A stretch of 64,000 nt of DNA from Flavobacterium dauae (GCF_004151275.2 NZ_CP130821.1:2294001-2358000), one strand, 5' to 3'; positions 47,006 to 55,646 are shown, counted from the first letter of the stretch. Program-made: numbers and translations. Notes: generated by a model not told the origin, from the sequence alone.

Positions 47006-47773
47006 TTATAATTTAATGGTTCTTAAAAATTCCTGTATAAACAAATCCAGCTGACAGGCGGTCATCTGTCTTTTGTCGGGTGCCAGCAAAGAGGAACGGA
47101 ACGGGGTTCTTTCCATGGCTTCGCTCTCTTTCCTGAAACGTTTGCTGTCTGTGATGTAAGTTTTCATCAGAGAAAAACCCATACGGGAAATGAATTTACC
47201 GTACAGATCGTAGAGGTCTGATTTTTCACGCCTGTCCACCTGGTTCCAGAACAAATGGATACCTTTAATCGTACTTCCACCGTTTTTCATAATGATATCC
47301 GTAAGTGCCTGTGTGAAGCTCAATGTGCTTTCCACTACAACCCTGTCAGCGGTTATGGGCGAAAAAATATAGTCCATTCCCATCAGGGTATGAAGTATTC
47401 CGGTTGAATTGACCGTTCCCGGCAGATCGAAGAAAACAACATCAAACGGAATGGTGGATGCCTTTAGTAGTTCTTGGGCTTCGCTTAAAGCTGTTTCTGC
47501 TTTGCACTGCTCAATCGGATAGGCTTTCTTGTTGATCGACAAAAACTGCTTTTGGGCGATACGCTTAAAATTCTCGTTTTCTTTTACCGCCTTCAAATCC
47601 CTTTCCCGCATTTTCAATAAACTGTACTGAGGGTAGTCACAGTCCAACACAGCTACATTGTAGCCCAGCCGGTAATGTAGCAAACTGGCGGCAAGTGCCG
47701 TAAATGTACTTTTGCCGACACCTCCTTTTTGGGAGGAAAAGGCAATAAATAAAGGTTTCTTTTTTGTTTCCAT
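47006..47773 (-). CDS. traA: ParA/MinD-family ATPase TraA
   Basis: A 255-aa protein with the deviant Walker A SQKGGVGKST at 14-23 (signature K16 and K21) and the second motif AVLDCDYPQYSLL. This is a ParA-like partition/positioning ATPase, as found at the head of Bacteroidota tra operons. It starts the minus-strand operon traA - DUF3408 genes - traD. It is divergent from mobA across about 700 bp of structured DNA. Confidence 0.9.
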   Translation of the reverse strand: METKKKPLFIAFSSQKGGVGKSTFTALAASLLHYRLGYNVAVLDCDYPQYSLLKMRERDLKAVKENENFKRIAQKQFLSINKKAYPIEQCKAETALSEAQELLKASTIPFDVVFFDLPGTVNSTGILHTLMGMDYIFSPITADRVVVESTLSFTQALTDIIMKNGGSTIKGIHLFWNQVDRREKSDLYDLYGKFISRMGFSLMKTYITDSKRFRKESEAMERTPFRSSLLAPDKRQMTACQLDLFIQEFLRTIKL

Positions 47774-48301
47774 ATCTTAAAAATTTAATGTTTCTACACT
47801 CTTGCAGGTTTGCCCTCCTGCGGGCTTCTCATCTGGTATTCCCGATTTCACCCGGACTTTCTTGCCTGACAGATATTATGTCTGCCTGCTTTCCTGCAAC
47901 TTAGCAAGATGACACCCGTTCTGGTACACTGGCAGGCAGGATTGCCGTTACGTCTGTATTCCCGCATTCTTTCAGACATACAGAAAGGCAGTCTTAATGG
48001 GCTTCCTGCCATCAGTCCGGCATTCCTGCATTCTTGCAATCCGGATTGCCCGAAAGCCTGAATTTCTGAAAGCTGTTTATCAGCTCTGAAGGAACGAATG
48101 ACTGCATCCCTACCTGAAATCTGATACAAAGAACCGATGTTATGTTCCCGGTTGTAGGCAGGTGGCAGTATTTGGCGTTCAAAGGCAGTGTTTGGCACTG
48201 TGTTACATAGCAGTCCTCTCAAAAAGAGGTCTTTACTTTGTAAAAAGAATTTTATTAAACAGATTTATGCAAAACAGACCTGACAAATGGATTTTAACAA
48301 T
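47774..48301. other. Gene-free divergent region between traA and mobA
   Basis: This part of the gap has a biased composition with recurring CTGCA, TTGCAGG-like and GGCAGG words. It includes the 14-bp palindrome GCAATCCGGATTGC (48036-48049), the hairpin CCTCTCAAAAAGAGG (48213-48227) and iteron site E. A TACTTTG at about 48235 fits a relaxed Bacteroidota -7 element for mobA. I see no convincing gene. Confidence 0.45.
48162..48201 (+). repeat. 10-bp iterons, site E (4 units)
   Basis: GTGGCAGTAT, TTGGCGTTCA, AAGGCAGTGT and TTGGCACTGT in exact 10-bp register. They lie in the divergent region between traA (minus) and mobA (plus). Relative to traA the units read against transcription, the same polarity as at sites A-C. 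Confidence 0.65.
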
Positions 48302-48463
48302 ATCGGCTTTGAGCCGATTTTCCCTGTTAAATCCAATCCGTCCCGGAGGGCGGATTTTTGTGTTCGAAAGAACACGGCAAGTTGTGTTCTCAGCATCTCA
48401 AAAGTATTTTCCGATGCAGAACAACTTGCCCTTGCAGGGGGCAGAAAAGACCTCCGAAGTCGG
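48302..48463 (+). other. Cluster of hairpins upstream of mobA; candidate oriT or structured leader
   Basis: The segment has successive inverted repeats. ATCGGCT/AGCCGAT lies at 48302-48318. AATCCG/CGGATT lies at 48335-48356 with a T-run. GTGTTC-GAAA-GAACAC lies at 48360-48375, and its second arm can alternatively pair with GTGTTC at 48384-48389. GGCAAGTTGT (48376-48385) pairs with ACAACTTGCC (48421-48430). A small CCGA/TCGG stem follows at 48454-48463. Position directly before the relaxosome genes fits an origin of transfer; competing stems could instead control mobA. The nick site cannot be placed. Confidence 0.4.
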
Positions 48464-48493
48464 CTTTTTGTAGAAATTAAAAATGGATTTATT

Positions 48494-48955
48494 ATGAACG
48501 AAAACAGTAAAAGAAAATTGAAAAAGACCATAGGTCGTCCACTGAAAACAGATCCGGCAATTATCAGGTATTCTGTTTCCCTTACAGAAGCGGAAAATGC
48601 ACGTTTTCTTGCCCTTTTTGACCAATCAGGAATGCACGTGAAAGCACATTTTATAAAATCCTGCATCTTTGAAAAGACTGTAAAAACGGTTCAGATCGAC
48701 AAAGGAACCGTGGATTTTTATATGAGATTAACGTCGTTTCATAGCCAGTTCCGTACAGTCGGCGTTAACTACAATCAGATTATAAAGCTGTTGTACAAAA
48801 ATTTTTCGGAGAAAAAAGCATCAGCTTATCTCTTTAAATTGGAAAAACAGACGGCTGAAATGGCGATGTTATGCCGTAAAATCATTGAACTATCTGAAGA
48901 ATTTGAGGGAAAATACCTCGAAAATAGTGCAAAAAATGATAGCAAAAATCGGTAA
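48494..48955 (+). CDS. mobA: Relaxosome accessory protein MobA (MobC-superfamily type)
   Basis: The start is placed at ATG 48494 (MNENSKRKLKKTIGRPLKTD). The same frame is open upstream to 48287, but that part overlaps the hairpin cluster and lacks protein-like character. The 153-aa product has a basic N-terminus, then SLTEAENARFLALFDQSGMH, a ribbon-helix-helix-like DNA-binding start. It ends in helices with GVNYNQIIKLLYKNFSEK, typical of plasmid-mobilisation relaxosome proteins. It overlaps mobB by 20 bp. Confidence 0.8.
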   Translation: MNENSKRKLKKTIGRPLKTDPAIIRYSVSLTEAENARFLALFDQSGMHVKAHFIKSCIFEKTVKTVQIDKGTVDFYMRLTSFHSQFRTVGVNYNQIIKLLYKNFSEKKASAYLFKLEKQTAEMAMLCRKIIELSEEFEGKYLENSAKNDSKNR

Positions 48956-50222
48956 AAGCGGAAATTTATATGGTGCTTTGGCATACAATAACCTTAAAGT
49001 GGAAAAAGAAAACGGTCAGATTCTGTTCTCAAATAAGATTATTGAAACCGCAAACGGGCAATATTCCGTGGCACAATTGGCACAATCTTTCGCTCCTTAC
49101 CTGATAGCCAACCGCAATACCGAGAAGCATACACTGCATATTTCACTCAATCCCGACCCGAAAGATGTCGTCAGCGATGATAAGTTTCGGGAAATGGCAC
49201 AGCAGTATATGCGAGAAATGGGCTACGGTGAACAGCCTTTTGTAGTTTTCAAACATACGGATATTGACCGTTTGCACATTCATATTGTATCGGTCTGTGT
49301 GGACGAACAGGGCAAAAAGATTTCGGACAAGTTTGAAAAAGTACGGTCGATGAACATTTGTCGAGAACTCGAAAAACAATATCATTTAATTCCGGCTACA
49401 GACAAAGAGCACCGGAAGAACAATAAGATTTTCCGTCCTGTAGATTATCGGGCTGGCGATGTAAAAAGCCAGATTGCTTCGGTCATTCGACACCTGCCGA
49501 ATTACTACCAATTTCAGACTTTGGGCGAATACAACGCTTTGCTATCCCTTTTCAATATAACTACCGAAAAAATCGAGGGCGAATTGCAGGGCAAGCACCG
49601 AGAGGGCTTATTATATATTCCGTTGAACGAAAAAGGTAAAAAGACGGGTAATCCCTTTAAGGCTTCTTTATTTGGAAAGAACGCAGGACTTCCGGCATTA
49701 CAACAGCATTTTACCAAATGCAAAACAGCTTTGAAAACGCACCCGACCAAGCAGACCTTAAAGTCAGCCGTTAACATTGCCTTGCAATCAACCGCTGATG
49801 AACTGACTTTTAAAAAGCAATTAAGCGAACAAGGCATTAACGTAGTCGTTCGTAGGAACGATGCAGGACGAATTTATGGAATGACTTTTATTGACCACAA
49901 TTCCAAAACAGTTTGGAATGGCTCACGTTTAAGTAAAGAACTTTCTGCTAATACATTTAATGATTATTGGAACAATAATATTAAACCCGACATTGGAAAA
50001 ATTGATGAACCACAGGTAAAATTATCCAGACCTAATGATAATTTACCTGAGGAGGAAATTCATCAGCTGTTCGATTTTGCAAGTAACAATGATAAATATG
50101 AAGATGGACTGATCGAAGCATTTGGAGGACTACTTCCTGAAGCACAGGGAGAAGATTATGAGGCGGTGGCATTTGCCAGGAAGATGAGGAAGAAGCACAA
50201 ACGCAAAAGAGGTCAGCATTAA
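48936..50222 (+). CDS. mobB: Relaxase MobB (MobP-type)
   Basis: The start is ATG 48936 (MIAKIGKSGNLYGALAYN), inside the end of mobA. The 428-aa protein has the relaxase motifs HTLHISLNPDPKD and, near residue 113, HTDIDRLHIHIV with the metal-binding His pair. The catalytic Tyr is probably in the N-terminal LYGALAYNNL segment. It nicks oriT and leads the strand into the recipient. The long tail (about 250-428) is charged. The partner coupling protein mobC lies 3.4 kb downstream, separated by protease cargo. Confidence 0.9.
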   Translation: MIAKIGKSGNLYGALAYNNLKVEKENGQILFSNKIIETANGQYSVAQLAQSFAPYLIANRNTEKHTLHISLNPDPKDVVSDDKFREMAQQYMREMGYGEQPFVVFKHTDIDRLHIHIVSVCVDEQGKKISDKFEKVRSMNICRELEKQYHLIPATDKEHRKNNKIFRPVDYRAGDVKSQIASVIRHLPNYYQFQTLGEYNALLSLFNITTEKIEGELQGKHREGLLYIPLNEKGKKTGNPFKASLFGKNAGLPALQQHFTKCKTALKTHPTKQTLKSAVNIALQSTADELTFKKQLSEQGINVVVRRNDAGRIYGMTFIDHNSKTVWNGSRLSKELSANTFNDYWNNNIKPDIGKIDEPQVKLSRPNDNLPEEEIHQLFDFASNNDKYEDGLIEAFGGLLPEAQGEDYEAVAFARKMRKKHKRKRGQH

Positions 50223-50436
50223 ATTTCTAATATGTAGTTCCTGAAGTTTATCCAGTTTGCTAATTTTTTATTAGCACTGAACAAAATTATAATTACTCTT
50301 TAAATAAAGATTTGTTTTACAACAAATAAATTATAATTATCTATACTTAAATTAAATAAAAAATATTTAGGTTATTATAAATAAATTTATTTCCTTAGCT
50401 GATGATTAATTTTATAAACTTATAAAACTAAAGAAT

Positions 50437-51792
50437 ATGAAAAGAGTTACATTCAATTTTACCTGGCTTTATTTCTTAATATTTAGCCTTGTTTTAGTAT
50501 CCTGTCAAGACAGCTTAGACGATACCTTTTCGGAAAGTGAAAATGTTTCAAACATTCAGAGTAAAATTATAACCATTGATCAAGCTAAAGAAACTGCTGT
50601 AAAGTTTATGAATCAAAACAGCAAACAAGCTAAAGGGCTGCCTAATTTTACAGAAGAATTTATAACAGAGGTGCAGACTATCGAAAACGAGAAAGAAACA
50701 CCTATTATGTATGCACTTAATCTCGGTGAAAATAATGGATTCGTCGTTATGTCTGCTTCACTGGTAGAAAGACCCATTCTGGCATATAGTCATGAAGGAA
50801 AATTCGATTTTGAAAATATTGGGGATTACAGTGGCGTTGCTGACTGGGCATTAACCAAATATTTAAAAATAAATGGCTTATTAGAGGTAGGCAATGAGCC
50901 TAGCGGTAATATAATAAACCAATGGAATGCTGTAAATCCTTCTCTTGGTTTAGGTCTTGTTGATAACGATGGAAATGTAATTCCATGGGATCCGCCGGTA
51001 ATTGTAGATCAATGGGATGATATAGAAACATATGGTCCGCACCTTTCCACGACATGGAGACAGCGTTTAAGTGCCAGTTCGGGTGCGACAGTGATAGGCT
51101 ACAACAATTTTGTCCGCTTTAACAACTGTACCTCCGGAGTTGCTCCCGCAGGATGTGTGGCTACTGCTGTGGGGCAGATTATGAAATACCACAACTGGCC
51201 CAACATATACAGTATAAACACGATGCCAAGTGTGGTCAACTCCAGCAACTACACCACTACCACAGCCCACAACGTGGCTTATTTTATGCAGGACATCGGA
51301 GCAAAAGTAGGTATGAACTACGCATGCGATGGTTCAGGAGCCCAATCAGCAAATGCCCGCACTGCATTGGTTAACCACTACAGTTATAATGCTTCAGGAG
51401 TGGTAGGAATGAGTTTTAATCCATTGGTTGATAATATTAAATCTTCAAAACCCGTGTATTTAGACGGCTGCCGCACCAGAGAGATAAAAACCCGACCAAG
51501 AAAAGTAGGTATATTCCGCTGGACAATCGGTAAGACAACTTACTCTTATAAAGACTGCCACGCTTGGGTTGCTGACGGCTTTGAGGCAATTAACAGAACA
51601 GTAGTGTACGATACAGGTCATTCTTTTACGTCGCCAATTGCCGAACATATACACATGAACTGGGGCTGGGGTGAAAATAGCTGGAATGGATGGTATGATT
51701 ACGAAAGCTGGGATGATATAAATGGACAAGATGTTCCATGGGTTGACTATATCTACAGCCAAGATATGATATATAATATTACACCTAAATAG
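50437..51792 (+). CDS. C10 family cysteine protease, lipoprotein
   Basis: A 451-aa protein with a lipoprotein signal (FSLVLVSC, C23). A Spi-type prodomain lies at about 40-150 (IITIDQAKETAVKFMNQ, GFVVMSASLVERPILAYS). The catalytic domain has C240 in VAPAGCVATAVGQIMKY, H375 in DCHAWVADGFE and the C-terminal HMNWGWGENSWNGWYDYES. It is a paralogue of the C10 protease at 31420-32646 and lies on the other side of the tra genes in opposite orientation. About 210 bp of AT-rich DNA upstream probably holds its promoter. A lipoprotein gene starts 1 bp after the stop codon. Confidence 0.88.
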   Translation: MKRVTFNFTWLYFLIFSLVLVSCQDSLDDTFSESENVSNIQSKIITIDQAKETAVKFMNQNSKQAKGLPNFTEEFITEVQTIENEKETPIMYALNLGENNGFVVMSASLVERPILAYSHEGKFDFENIGDYSGVADWALTKYLKINGLLEVGNEPSGNIINQWNAVNPSLGLGLVDNDGNVIPWDPPVIVDQWDDIETYGPHLSTTWRQRLSASSGATVIGYNNFVRFNNCTSGVAPAGCVATAVGQIMKYHNWPNIYSINTMPSVVNSSNYTTTTAHNVAYFMQDIGAKVGMNYACDGSGAQSANARTALVNHYSYNASGVVGMSFNPLVDNIKSSKPVYLDGCRTREIKTRPRKVGIFRWTIGKTTYSYKDCHAWVADGFEAINRTVVYDTGHSFTSPIAEHIHMNWGWGENSWNGWYDYESWDDINGQDVPWVDYIYSQDMIYNITPK

Positions 51793-51793
51793 T

Positions 51794-52348
51794 ATGAAAA
51801 AAATCTTTTTCTCAATGTTCTTATTGCCGATTTGCCTACTCGGATGCAGTAGTACCGAAGACGGAGATAAACCTGCACCATTTCCAGATAATCTTCCTGT
51901 AAACCTCCCTGATATACCCTGTCAAGATTGGAATATTCAGGTGGTTATTGGTCAAAATTTGAGACTGGTTAATAATAGTGGAGAATGGTCTGATTTACTC
52001 GATTTAGACAATGTTAGTCTTTCTGCCGTTGATAAGGATGGTAATTTACAATATACATCAACTGGTATGCCGATTACAGATATGATAAATCTTGCAGAAG
52101 TTATTAAAATATATGATGAACAAAACGAATTAGATAACTTACTATTAAAATTTGGATATGTATATGAAGAAACACAATATAATTATGCGGTTAGTTATTT
52201 CAAATTAAAGATAAACGAGAATCGCATAGATGATATAACGGTTTATTATGATATTAGATGTGGAAATGGATTGATTTACAAAATCATGTACAATGATGTT
52301 GGGTATATGGCTGATGATTGGAATACTATTGATATTCTTATTGAATAA
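51794..52348 (+). CDS. Lipoprotein, first of three paralogues after C10 protease
   Basis: A 184-aa protein with lipobox ICLLGC. The mature part has CQDWNIQVVIGQNLRLVNNS, LDLDNVSLSAVDKDGNL and a tail with KIMYNDVGYMADDWNTIDI. The first and third copies share C-x-DW-x-IQV-x-IGQ and the final DDW/SDW-x-x-IDI. It starts one base after the protease stop, so it is translationally coupled. By analogy with known C10-inhibitor pairs it may restrain the protease, but this is inference. Confidence 0.6.
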   Translation: MKKIFFSMFLLPICLLGCSSTEDGDKPAPFPDNLPVNLPDIPCQDWNIQVVIGQNLRLVNNSGEWSDLLDLDNVSLSAVDKDGNLQYTSTGMPITDMINLAEVIKIYDEQNELDNLLLKFGYVYEETQYNYAVSYFKLKINENRIDDITVYYDIRCGNGLIYKIMYNDVGYMADDWNTIDILIE

Positions 52349-52364
52349 GAATCACGAGATAATT

Positions 52365-52889
52365 ATGAAAAAACTATGTTTATTTTTTGCGTTAATGTTT
52401 ATTACGACTGGTTGCGATGATGAAACAGCGGGGCATACAGATGACGGAAAAGATGATTGGGAAAATCGAATAGTATTTTGGGATCCGGATATTATTGTAA
52501 CAGATGCAAACAACAATAACCTCTTCCAGAATGGCGTGTATAATTTGGATAAATTAAGCTTAACTGCAACAGATGAAAATTGGAACGATTTATATATAAA
52601 TGGCAATAGAATTTCAGACATGGAAGGTATTGTTGAAATTCTCAATATACTTCATGACTCAGACAATAATCCTATTGGTGTATCTCTTGGATTTGGTTAT
52701 AAATATGAGAGAAACAGTCATTTTATTACTTCTTATTACAAACTTCAGTATGATGATGAAAAGTATGATTACATAAAAACCGTTGTAGATACTACCGACA
52801 ATAATTATATCCTAAAAACTGTTTTTTATAATGGTGATGAGTATTTAGCAAGTAAGGTTCCACCAATGGAAGTTGTAAAGAGTGAATAA
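52365..52889 (+). CDS. Lipoprotein, second paralogue
   Basis: The start is ATG 52365 (MKKLCLFFALMFITTGC, lipobox C17), 16 bp after the previous stop. The 174-aa product lacks the opening CxDW block of its neighbours. It keeps NLDKLSLTATDENWNDLY and the tail KTVFYNGDEYLASKVPP. It is the most divergent of the three copies. Followed by a terminator. Confidence 0.6.
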   Translation: MKKLCLFFALMFITTGCDDETAGHTDDGKDDWENRIVFWDPDIIVTDANNNNLFQNGVYNLDKLSLTATDENWNDLYINGNRISDMEGIVEILNILHDSDNNPIGVSLGFGYKYERNSHFITSYYKLQYDDEKYDYIKTVVDTTDNNYILKTVFYNGDEYLASKVPPMEVVKSE

Positions 52890-52892
52890 AAT

Positions 52893-52927
52893 AAGGGAAC
52901 GAAGCTTCCATTTACTCCGTTCCCTTT
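52893..52927 (+). terminator. Terminator after second lipoprotein
   Basis: Arms AAGGGAACG (52893-52901) and CGTTCCCTT (52918-52926) form a perfect 9-bp stem ending in T residues. It lies just after the stop codon of the second lipoprotein. Confidence 0.7.
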
Positions 52928-52959
52928 AATAGAAGAACCAAGAATCCATCTAATTAATT

Positions 52960-53472
52960 ATGAAAAAACTATGTTTATTTTTAACCTTAGCTGTTATCTC
53001 TATCGGTTGTGAGGGTGAGGTAGTTCATTATCCAGACGATGACTGTGTAGATTGGCAAATCCAAGTAGAAATCGGTCAAATGGTTAGATTAGTAAATGAA
53101 GAGGATGATTGGAGTGAACAAATAGATTTTGAAAACCTCAGGCTTTTTGCTACTGATACAGATTGGAATATAATGGTTAATAGTAATGGTGAGCCTTTAC
53201 AAGAAATTCCAAATGGAATAGAGGCTAAAAAAATATATGACCAAAATGGAATAATTAGTTACATCCACCTTTTTCTTGGTCAAATACAACAGCAAAAAGA
53301 TATAGATGAAAAGAAGTGTTATTTTTTACTAAAGATTAACGAAAACACCTATCATCAGATAGCTGCTGAGTATTATACCGATTGTGGAGATTTTATTTTA
53401 ACAAAGTTTCATTATAACGGCACGGAATATACCGCTAGCGATTGGGAGATTATAGATATTGTTGTTGATTAG
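52960..53472 (+). CDS. Lipoprotein, third paralogue
   Basis: A 170-aa protein with signal peptide MKKLCLFLTLAVISIGC. The first 14 bases of the gene match those of the second copy (ATGAAAAAACTATG), indicating duplication. It shares CVDWQIQVEIGQMVRLVN and TEYTASDWEIIDIVVD with the first copy. It has its own unit because a terminator precedes it, and another terminator follows. Confidence 0.6.
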   Translation: MKKLCLFLTLAVISIGCEGEVVHYPDDDCVDWQIQVEIGQMVRLVNEEDDWSEQIDFENLRLFATDTDWNIMVNSNGEPLQEIPNGIEAKKIYDQNGIISYIHLFLGQIQQQKDIDEKKCYFLLKINENTYHQIAAEYYTDCGDFILTKFHYNGTEYTASDWEIIDIVVD

Positions 53473-53494
53473 AAATAAAATAGTTATGAAGAAG

Positions 53495-53530
53495 AAAGGC
53501 GGAGCAATATTGTTTGTTCCGCCTTTTTTA
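53495..53530 (+). terminator. Terminator before mobC
   Basis: Arms AAAGGCGGAGCAA (53495-53507) and TTGTTCCGCCTTT (53514-53526) pair over 13 bp with a single G-U and are followed by T residues. It closes the C10/lipoprotein cargo. Confidence 0.75.
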
Positions 53531-53548
53531 TGTTTAAAGACCAACGGT

Positions 53549-53588
53549 AAACAGCCAAACACTGCCACACAACGCCAATGCCTGCCAC
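53549..53588 (-). repeat. 10-bp iterons, site F (4 units, minus strand)
   Basis: Read on the minus strand: GTGGCAGGCA, TTGGCGTTGT, GTGGCAGTGT and TTGGCTGTTT in exact 10-bp register. The site lies about 60-100 bp upstream of mobC (plus). The orientation is reversed compared with sites A-E, as is the gene downstream, so the polarity relative to transcription is the same. Confidence 0.65.
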
Positions 53589-53648
53589 ATTCTTATAGCT
53601 ACGCTGTACAATCTTAAATTCACGCCCGAACATTAAAACTGAAAAATA

Positions 53649-55646
53649 ATGCAAGGAGAAGACGATTTAAGAGGACTTGCCAAAATAATGGCTTTTATGC
53701 GGGGAGTAAGCATCATTATAGTATTGATGCACTTTTATTGGTTTTGTTACGGTTTCTTTTTGGAACGTGGCTGGATATTGGAAATCATCAATAAGATTTT
53801 AGGGAATTTTAACCGAACGGCGGGTTTATTTGAGCATACTCTTTACACAAAAGTATTTGCTTTGGTTTTGTTGGCTTTAAGCTGTTTGGGTACTAAAGGC
53901 GTTAAACACGAAAAAATAACGTGGACTAAAATTTACGTGGCGTTGGGTGTTGGTTTTGTTCTTTTTTTCCTCAACACACCTTTATTAAAACTATCATTAA
54001 ACACCGCTACCTTTCTATATATACTTACCACAGGCTTAGGTTATATCTCCTTAATGGTTGCCGGCGCATGGATGACACGCCTACTGCGTAATAATCTTAT
54101 GGGCGATGTTTTCAATAACGAAAACGAGAGTTTTCAGCAGGAAACAAGGTTGATGCAAAATGAATATTCTGTCAACCTGCCTACGAAGTTTTATTATAAA
54201 AACAAATGGAACAACGGCTGGATAAATGTTGTCAATCCTTTTCGGGCAACGATTGTGTTGGGAACGCCCGGTTCCGGTAAATCTTATGCAATTGTAAACA
54301 ATTATATTAAACAGCAGATAGAAAAAGGTTTCAGTATGTATATCTACGATTTTAAATTCGATGACTTATCAACCATTGCTTATAATCACTTACTGAAGAA
54401 CAGAGATAAGTACAAAGTTCAGCCGAAATTCTATGTAATTAACTTTGACGACCCCCGCAAAAGTCATCGTTGTAATCCATTAAATCCGGATTTTATGACG
54501 GACATATCCGATGCTTACGAAGCGGCATACACGATAATGTTAAACCTTAACCGTAGCTGGATACAGAAGCAAGGGGATTTCTTTGTAGAATCACCAATCA
54601 TATTGCTGGCAGCCATTATATGGTACCTGAAAATTTACGAAAACGGAAAGTACTGCACGTTTCCGCACGCCGTTGAATTGCTGAATAAAAAGTATGCAGA
54701 TGTGTTTACGATTTTAACTTCCTATCCAGAATTAGAAAATTACTTGTCGCCTTTCATGGACGCCTGGCTTGGCGGTGCACAGGACCAATTACAGGGACAA
54801 ATTGCTTCAGCAAAAATCCCTTTGTCAAGAATGATTTCGCCACAGCTCTATTGGGTTATGACCGGAGATGATTTTTCATTAGACATTAACAATCCAAAAG
54901 AGCCAAAGATTTTATGCGTAGGTAACAATCCCGACCGCCAAAATATTTATTCGGCTGCATTGGGATTGTATAATTCCCGTATCGTGAAGCTTATTAACAA
55001 GAAAGGACAGCTAAAGAGTTCAGTAATCATAGATGAGTTGCCTACAATTTATTTCAGAGGACTGGACAATTTGATTGCAACAGCAAGAAGTAACAAAGTA
55101 GCGGTATGCTTGGGTTTTCAGGATTTTTCTCAGTTAATCCGTGATTATGGCGATAAAGAAGCGAAGGTAATCCAGAATACTGTAGGTAATATTTTCAGTG
55201 GGCAGGTTGTTGGCGAAACGGCCAAAAGCCTTTCGGAACGCTTCGGGAAAGTATTGCAGAAACGTCAGAGTATGACCATCAACCGAAATGATAAATCTAC
55301 TTCTATTTCCACACAATTAGACAGCTTGATACCTGCTTCCAAAATTTCAACTTTAACGCAGGGTATGTTTGTTGGTGCGATTTCCGATAACTTCGATGAA
55401 AGGATTGAGCAAAAGATATTCCATGCAGAAATCGTGGTGGACAACGAGAAAGTAGCTGCCGAAACCAAAGCCTACCAAAAGATACCGCAGATTTTATCCT
55501 TTGTGGATGAAAACGGCAACGACACCATGAAACAACAGATTGAAGCCAACTACCGTCGGATAAAATCAGATATTGTGCATATTGTGGAAAGTGAGATGGA
55601 ACGGATTAAGAACGACCCTGATTTGCAGCATTTGATACAGGATTAG
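53649..55646 (+). CDS. mobC: Type IV coupling protein MobC (VirD4/TraG-type)
   Basis: A 665-aa protein with three or four N-terminal membrane helices (about 17-36, 65-82, 97-112 and 120-140). An ATPase domain follows, with Walker A GTPGSGKS at 205-212 followed by FSMYIYDFKFDDL, and Walker B SSVIIDELPTIYF. The segment ATARSNKVAVCLGFQDFSQL is typical of coupling proteins of this phylum. It links the relaxosome to the TraG-driven channel. It has its own promoter region with iteron site F. Confidence 0.92.
   Translation: MQGEDDLRGLAKIMAFMRGVSIIIVLMHFYWFCYGFFLERGWILEIINKILGNFNRTAGLFEHTLYTKVFALVLLALSCLGTKGVKHEKITWTKIYVALGVGFVLFFLNTPLLKLSLNTATFLYILTTGLGYISLMVAGAWMTRLLRNNLMGDVFNNENESFQQETRLMQNEYSVNLPTKFYYKNKWNNGWINVVNPFRATIVLGTPGSGKSYAIVNNYIKQQIEKGFSMYIYDFKFDDLSTIAYNHLLKNRDKYKVQPKFYVINFDDPRKSHRCNPLNPDFMTDISDAYEAAYTIMLNLNRSWIQKQGDFFVESPIILLAAIIWYLKIYENGKYCTFPHAVELLNKKYADVFTILTSYPELENYLSPFMDAWLGGAQDQLQGQIASAKIPLSRMISPQLYWVMTGDDFSLDINNPKEPKILCVGNNPDRQNIYSAALGLYNSRIVKLINKKGQLKSSVIIDELPTIYFRGLDNLIATARSNKVAVCLGFQDFSQLIRDYGDKEAKVIQNTVGNIFSGQVVGETAKSLSERFGKVLQKRQSMTINRNDKSTSISTQLDSLIPASKISTLTQGMFVGAISDNFDERIEQKIFHAEIVVDNEKVAAETKAYQKIPQILSFVDENGNDTMKQQIEANYRRIKSDIVHIVESEMERIKNDPDLQHLIQD

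Noticed and set aside
30434..48201. Iteron sites considered as a CRISPR array
   Set aside because: Units are 10 bp without spacers, sites are far apart, and no cas genes are present.
47848..48222. 124-codon minus-strand ORF between traA and mobA
   Set aside because: Its translation is rich in Cys and Arg with no domain, and it spans a palindrome and iteron site E. It is more likely non-coding regulatory DNA.
48287..48493. In-frame upstream extension of mobA
   Set aside because: It overlaps the cluster of hairpins, does not look like the protein family, and a good ATG with a typical N-terminus exists at 48494.
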